Shown here: positions 60,567-64,000 of the stretch, in pieces
Layout: every line of letters starts with the position of its first letter
How positions within the stretch are numbered: the stretch's first letter is position 1
Source: CAUZIZ01 sp965218775
Lineage (GTDB): Bacteria; Acidobacteriota; UBA6911; RPQK01; JAJDTT01
Direction: 5' to 3'
Length of the DNA: 64,000 bases
Assembly: GCA_965218775.1 (NCBI GenBank)
Contig: CBDCLS010000005.1
Span: 186,001-250,000, forward strand
Made by a program: the position numbers and the translations under genes
The notes under the pieces: model-generated
What the model was told of the DNA's origin: nothing
Seen by the model: only the letters and a program-made list of their open reading frames with translations
The model's database searches: none

Positions 60567-61982
60567 CTAAATGTCGAAGTAGAGCGCGAACTCGTGCGGA
60601 TGGGGCCGCAGGCGAATAGCATCCGCTTCATGGGTGCGCTTGTAATCGATCCAGTTCTCGATGACATCCCGAGTGAACACGTCACCCTTCAGAAGAAACT
60701 CATGGTCCGCCTCCAGGGCATCGAGCACTTCCTCCAGGCTTCCTGGAGTGGACTCTACCTTTGCGAACTCTTCTGGCGGCAGGTCGTAGAGATCTCTATC
60801 CATTGGGTCAGGTGGCATGATCTTGTTCTGGACACCGTCCAGCCCGGCCATGAGCATGGCAGTGAAGGCTAGATAGCCGTTGGCGGATGCATCCGGAGGG
60901 CGAAACTCAATCCGTTTGGCCTTCTCGCTCCTCGAGTAGGCCGGGATCCGAACACAGGCACTACGATTGCGCATGGAGTAGATCAGATTGATCGGTGCCT
61001 CGTAGCCGGGAACGAGTCGGCGATAGGAGTTGGTCGTAGGAGCGCCGAAAGCCAGGACAGCCGCAGCATGCTTAAGTAAGCCCCCAATATAGTAGACAGC
61101 GGTCTCGCTCAGGTCTGCATAGGTCCCGGGGCCGTAGAAGACGTTCTTCCCATCCTTCCAAATACTCTGGTGGGTGTGCATCCCCGAACCATTGTCCATG
61201 AAGATCGGCTTCGGCATCAGGGTCACGGTCTTGTCGTAGCGACGGGCTACGTTCTTGATGATGTACTTGAACTTGAGCAGCTTGTCGCCCATCGAGGTCA
61301 AGGAGTCGAATCGCATATCGATCTCACACTGGCCGCCGGTTGCAACTTCGTGATGGTGAACCTCTGTTTCTATTCCTACCTGCTGTAGGGTGAGAACCAT
61401 CTCGGTCCGAAGATCCTGGAGCGTGTCCATCGGTGGCACCGGAAAGTAGCCCTCTTTGTAGCGAGGCTTGTAACCCAGGTTGGGGTTCTCCTCACGGCCG
61501 CTGTTCCAGAAACCTTCGACCGAGTCGACGAAGTAGTAGCCGTGGTTGTAGGACTGGGAAAATCGCACGTCGTCGAAGACGAAGAATTCGGGTTCAGGAC
61601 CAAAATAAGCGGTGTCCCCAATCCCGGTGGAAGCCAGATACTTCTCGCCCTTCTGGGAAATGTAACGAGGGTCTCGAGAATAGGGTTCGCCGGTAATGGG
61701 ATCCACCACATTACAGATGAGGTTAAGCGTCCTAGCTTTGGTGAAGGGATCTTCGAAGCAGGAGCTAGGGTCCGGGATCAGCAGCATGTCGCTTTCCTGG
61801 ATCTCCTGAAACCCACGGATGCTAGAGCCATCAAATCCTAAGCCTTCCTGGAAGCTTTCCTCGGACATCTGCTCTGGTGTCAGCGTAAAATGCTGCCACA
61901 GACCCGGCAGGTCACAAAAGCGCAAATCAACGGCCTGGATCTCGCGGTCTTGGATCAACTTGATAACTTCTCTAGCATCCAT
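60567..61982 (-). CDS. glnA: Glutamine synthetase type I
   Basis: A 471-aa dodecameric GSI-beta-type enzyme. The ATG at 61982 lies 8 bases after GGAGGAG; an in-frame GTG at 61991 abuts that site and is not used. Motifs: GFDGSSIRGF, FGPEPEFFVFD, VHHHEVATGGQCEI, the ATP loop KPIFMDNGSGMHTHQS, and MRNRSACVRIPAY. The adenylylation site is present, with Tyr (about 399) in RDLYDLPPEE, so GlnE can regulate it. Element D begins 44 bp upstream of the start. Confidence 0.96.
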   Translation of the reverse strand: MDAREVIKLIQDREIQAVDLRFCDLPGLWQHFTLTPEQMSEESFQEGLGFDGSSIRGFQEIQESDMLLIPDPSSCFEDPFTKARTLNLICNVVDPITGEPYSRDPRYISQKGEKYLASTGIGDTAYFGPEPEFFVFDDVRFSQSYNHGYYFVDSVEGFWNSGREENPNLGYKPRYKEGYFPVPPMDTLQDLRTEMVLTLQQVGIETEVHHHEVATGGQCEIDMRFDSLTSMGDKLLKFKYIIKNVARRYDKTVTLMPKPIFMDNGSGMHTHQSIWKDGKNVFYGPGTYADLSETAVYYIGGLLKHAAAVLAFGAPTTNSYRRLVPGYEAPINLIYSMRNRSACVRIPAYSRSEKAKRIEFRPPDASANGYLAFTAMLMAGLDGVQNKIMPPDPMDRDLYDLPPEEFAKVESTPGSLEEVLDALEADHEFLLKGDVFTRDVIENWIDYKRTHEADAIRLRPHPHEFALYFDI

Positions 61983-62025
61983 GAACTTCACTCCTCCTAC
62001 TCTAAAATTCTCCTCACAATACCTA

Positions 62026-62185
62026 GTACTCTGTCAACCTAGAAATTGTAGGTTCTGGACGGCCCTGGCGGCCGATCTCTGTGTTGCGCGTCCTCGACGT
62101 AGCCCTGCTATGTCTGTGGCCGCGCCCCTTGACCTCGACCACCATTGCTCGTCCATAACCCACAATCTCCAGATTGACAGAGTAC
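62026..62185. repeat. GTAC-ended palindromic element D (160 bp) directly 5' of glnA
   Basis: Ends GTAC...GTAC inside CCTAG/CTAGG (TA flanks). The arms (CTCTGTCAACCTAGAAATTG at left) pair with four transitions, each of which would be a G-U pair in an RNA read from the minus strand, the glnA direction. The interior (GATCTCTGTGTTGCGCGTCC, CCCTTGACCTCGACCACC) is a diverged version of the B/C interior. No other gene fits between glnA and 62303. Confidence 0.85.
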
Positions 62186-62302
62186 TAGGCTTGGAATCTG
62201 AAAGGACCCCGTCGCCAACAGAAGCTATTCTGGACAGACCAAGGGGTTGCTTCAAGCCCAATCTTAAAAAAATGATCCCAAACTCGGCCGCGGTAACTGA
62301 GC

Positions 62303-63982
62303 TCAGCGCAGAAGTGAACTGCGGTCTGTGCCATCTAGCCCGGCGGGTGTTGAAATGCCGAGCAGGGAAGCCAGCGTGGGAGCTAGGTCCACCGTTTGGA
62401 CCCGTGGTTGCGCTATCTTTTTGGCCGGCATCCCGGGCACGCGCAGCAGCAAGGGTACGTGGGTGTCGTAGTCGTAGGGCGAGCCGTGGGAGGTCCCTCT
62501 CCCCCGGGACGCCAGGAGGTGATACTTCTTGACCTGGAGGAACAGATCCCCACTGCGTTCCCGATGGAAACTGCGGGAAAAGAGCTGCAGAAAAGGATCT
62601 TGACTTCCCGCGGCGGCCTCGACCTGAGTGCGCGTCCAGACCTTTTCCACAATGGAGCAGGATTCGAGTAGACCTGCGATCTCACTCTCGATATCCTGAC
62701 GGCGCAGGTTCCGACGACCTAGTGTCGAGTAGTTGAGGTAGAAATGGGAGGTCCACCAGGTATCCCGGCCAAATTTCTTCTCGAATCGTCTCATGGCGCT
62801 CTGGAAGCAGACGACGTCGTTCACCTCACCGCGCCCTCCTGGTTTCTGCTTCATCACCAGATACTCGGGGAGCGTCAGCACGCCGTGATCGGCACTGAGA
62901 GAAATCAGGACCTGACCCATACCGACCTTCTGGTCCAGATAATCGAACAGTTCTCCGAGCCCCTCATCCAGCCGGATCCAGGTATCGAGCACTTCGCGGC
63001 TGTTGGGGCCGTAACGGTGCCCCACCGAATCCAGGACGGAAAAGCCTATCCCCACGTAGTCCACAGCGTCATCCTGACCCAGCTTCTCGCCTTCGATCAG
63101 GTCCCGAACAAACGCCAACAGATAATCCTCGAAATAGGGCGAGGATCCGAAATCGCCGTAGAACCTGCTATTCGGCCGTAGGGAAGTGCCTCCAAGAGGG
63201 TAGGGGAATCCCTGCTGGAAAAGCCCTTGGTCCACCTCCTCGATGGCGAGCTGTTTGAGGGTCTCAGTGCCCACAGGTCGTGGCTCCCAGGTCTGGCCAA
63301 AGTAACTGTCCGGGATCTTCCGATCGAGGAAGTTCCGCATCCACTGGGGATACCGGTCCAGGTAATAGCGGCTCGTAATCAGATCTCCGTTCTCTCCGCC
63401 ATACCAGAAGGCAGCATCTGCCTGCTTACCGGCTAGCAGAATGGCGGAGCGGTCCTTGCGACTGACGCCGAAGGCTTTGGAACGGGGATTTGCCTGTTTC
63501 AGCCAATCGGGAAACGCCGTGCCGAGAAGATTCTGGGGAGAGCGTCCTGATGAAGATTTCGCTGGGCTCGCGATTGAGGGCTCGACCGCGATGGGAAGCA
63601 ATGGTGACGCTTCGTCTTCCACGCAATACATCCGCCGATCCTGCTGCCGATCGAACCATGAGTTGCCTACGATTCCTGAGTGTGAAGGATAGAGACCGGT
63701 CGCGAGCGAAGCGTGACCCGGTCCGGTACTGGTCTGGGCATGGTCTTGATGGGCGTCGGTAAACTGCATGCCCTCGTCCAGGAGTCGCTTCATGCCTCGC
63801 TTGAAAACCGGGCGCAGGCGTTCCAGGTATTCGACGCGTGCCTGATCAATCACTAAAAGCAGAACCAAACGCACCGACTCGGTCGGCTTGGTCTGAGCGC
63901 CGCCATCCGGCGTCCAATAGGGTAGGACAAGTAAAGCGATCAGGAGACTCCGGCGCCTCTTTCTCCACAATCTCCCCAGCAA
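62303..63982 (-). CDS. Alkaline phosphatase superfamily protein (PafA/phosphodiesterase-like), possibly cut at the window edge
   Basis: A 559-codon frame with a basic, hydrophobic N-terminus (KRRRSLLIALLVLPYW) and the binuclear-zinc phosphatase fold: VLLLVIDQARVEYLERLRP (first metal Asp), TSTGPGHASLATGLYPSHSG with the Thr nucleophile, the mid motif SVLDSVGHRYGPNSREV, LSADHGV, and GSPYDYDTHVPLLL with the last His. Most like PafA-type phosphatases that use Thr. Exported or membrane-anchored. The TTG at 63982 is only the first visible start; the frame is open to the window edge, so the true start may lie beyond 64000. Confidence 0.88.
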   Translation of the reverse strand: MLGRLWRKRRRSLLIALLVLPYWTPDGGAQTKPTESVRLVLLLVIDQARVEYLERLRPVFKRGMKRLLDEGMQFTDAHQDHAQTSTGPGHASLATGLYPSHSGIVGNSWFDRQQDRRMYCVEDEASPLLPIAVEPSIASPAKSSSGRSPQNLLGTAFPDWLKQANPRSKAFGVSRKDRSAILLAGKQADAAFWYGGENGDLITSRYYLDRYPQWMRNFLDRKIPDSYFGQTWEPRPVGTETLKQLAIEEVDQGLFQQGFPYPLGGTSLRPNSRFYGDFGSSPYFEDYLLAFVRDLIEGEKLGQDDAVDYVGIGFSVLDSVGHRYGPNSREVLDTWIRLDEGLGELFDYLDQKVGMGQVLISLSADHGVLTLPEYLVMKQKPGGRGEVNDVVCFQSAMRRFEKKFGRDTWWTSHFYLNYSTLGRRNLRRQDIESEIAGLLESCSIVEKVWTRTQVEAAAGSQDPFLQLFSRSFHRERSGDLFLQVKKYHLLASRGRGTSHGSPYDYDTHVPLLLRVPGMPAKKIAQPRVQTVDLAPTLASLLGISTPAGLDGTDRSSLLR

Positions 63983-64000
63983 GCCGCGTCGAGTTCTGCT

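Noticed and set aside
53838..62185. Integron attC sites as an explanation for elements A-D
   Set aside because: Ends are GTAC/CTAG, not the RYYYAAC core, and no integron integrase or cassette array is seen.

Overview
The window looks like a piece of a chromosome from an Acidobacteriota member, probably a draft or metagenome-derived genome. The reasons are: full-length and shuffled copies of the VWFA-related Acidobacterial family (TIGR03436 type), secreted TonB-C and TPR proteins, Tat-exported oxidoreductases, planctomycete/acidobacterial-style five-bladed propeller hydrolases, and a moderately high GC content with weak Shine-Dalgarno signals. Phylum is an inference; no 16S gene is present. 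Two single-base frameshifts in otherwise conserved genes fit draft-quality sequence.

Left third (1-30.9 kb): accessory, secretome-rich and heavily rearranged. A block made of a GHL10-type lipoprotein gene, a divergent VWFA operon (VWFA, a 192-aa two-TM protein, a 330-aa exported protein) and a convergent LolA-like gene is present twice as direct repeats with a constant offset of 12,838 bp (1709-7772 and 14547-20610). Copy 1 carries an intact IS256-family element (371-1708) inside the lipoprotein gene with a 9-bp target duplication, and its right end is fused into a third, partial VWFA gene. A fourth VWFA fragment (leader plus first segment) is fused to a TonB-C protein at 11.1 kb. Between the copies lie a Tat-exported sulfite-oxidase-like molybdoenzyme, two TPR proteins and a Gly-rich exported protein. 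Further right are an M81 (MlrC-like) metallopeptidase, a propeller hydrolase, a Tat-exported serine hydrolase, an MFS transporter, a kinase/hydrolase chimera, and a large CehA/McbA-type PHP metallohydrolase.

Middle (31-38 kb): a 23S-5S rRNA operon with its own strong promoter, a boxA-like leader, processing stem and rho-independent terminator, but no 16S or tRNA next to it; then a di-haem cytochrome c peroxidase, a YkgJ-type cysteine-cluster protein and a second propeller hydrolase.

Right half (38.5-64 kb): core genes. A long minus-strand run guaA-dnaE-accA-(Mut7-C nuclease)-hisS-aspS-mutL; then uppP, a small exported protein and a frameshifted MBL-fold hydrolase on plus; ilvN on minus; and a nearly complete nitrogen-signalling set: glnD (frameshifted)-glnB on plus facing glnE-glnA on minus. 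GlnB has the uridylylation Tyr51, GlnA the adenylylation Tyr, and GlnD and GlnE are the enzymes that read and write these marks, so the whole cascade lies in 7.5 kb. An alkaline-phosphatase-superfamily protein reaches the right edge.

The most unusual signal is a family of four palindromic elements (38.0, 44.4, 53.8, 62.0 kb) that begin and end GTAC, sit between TA dinucleotides, and have long terminal arms that differ between copies but remain complementary within each copy. Three of them lie directly 5' of minus-strand genes (glnA, ilvN, Mut7-C nuclease), and one supplies the accA stop codon. Other palindromic families (38.2 kb; 40.4 and 57.3 kb; 54.2 and 60.5 kb) fill other gene boundaries.
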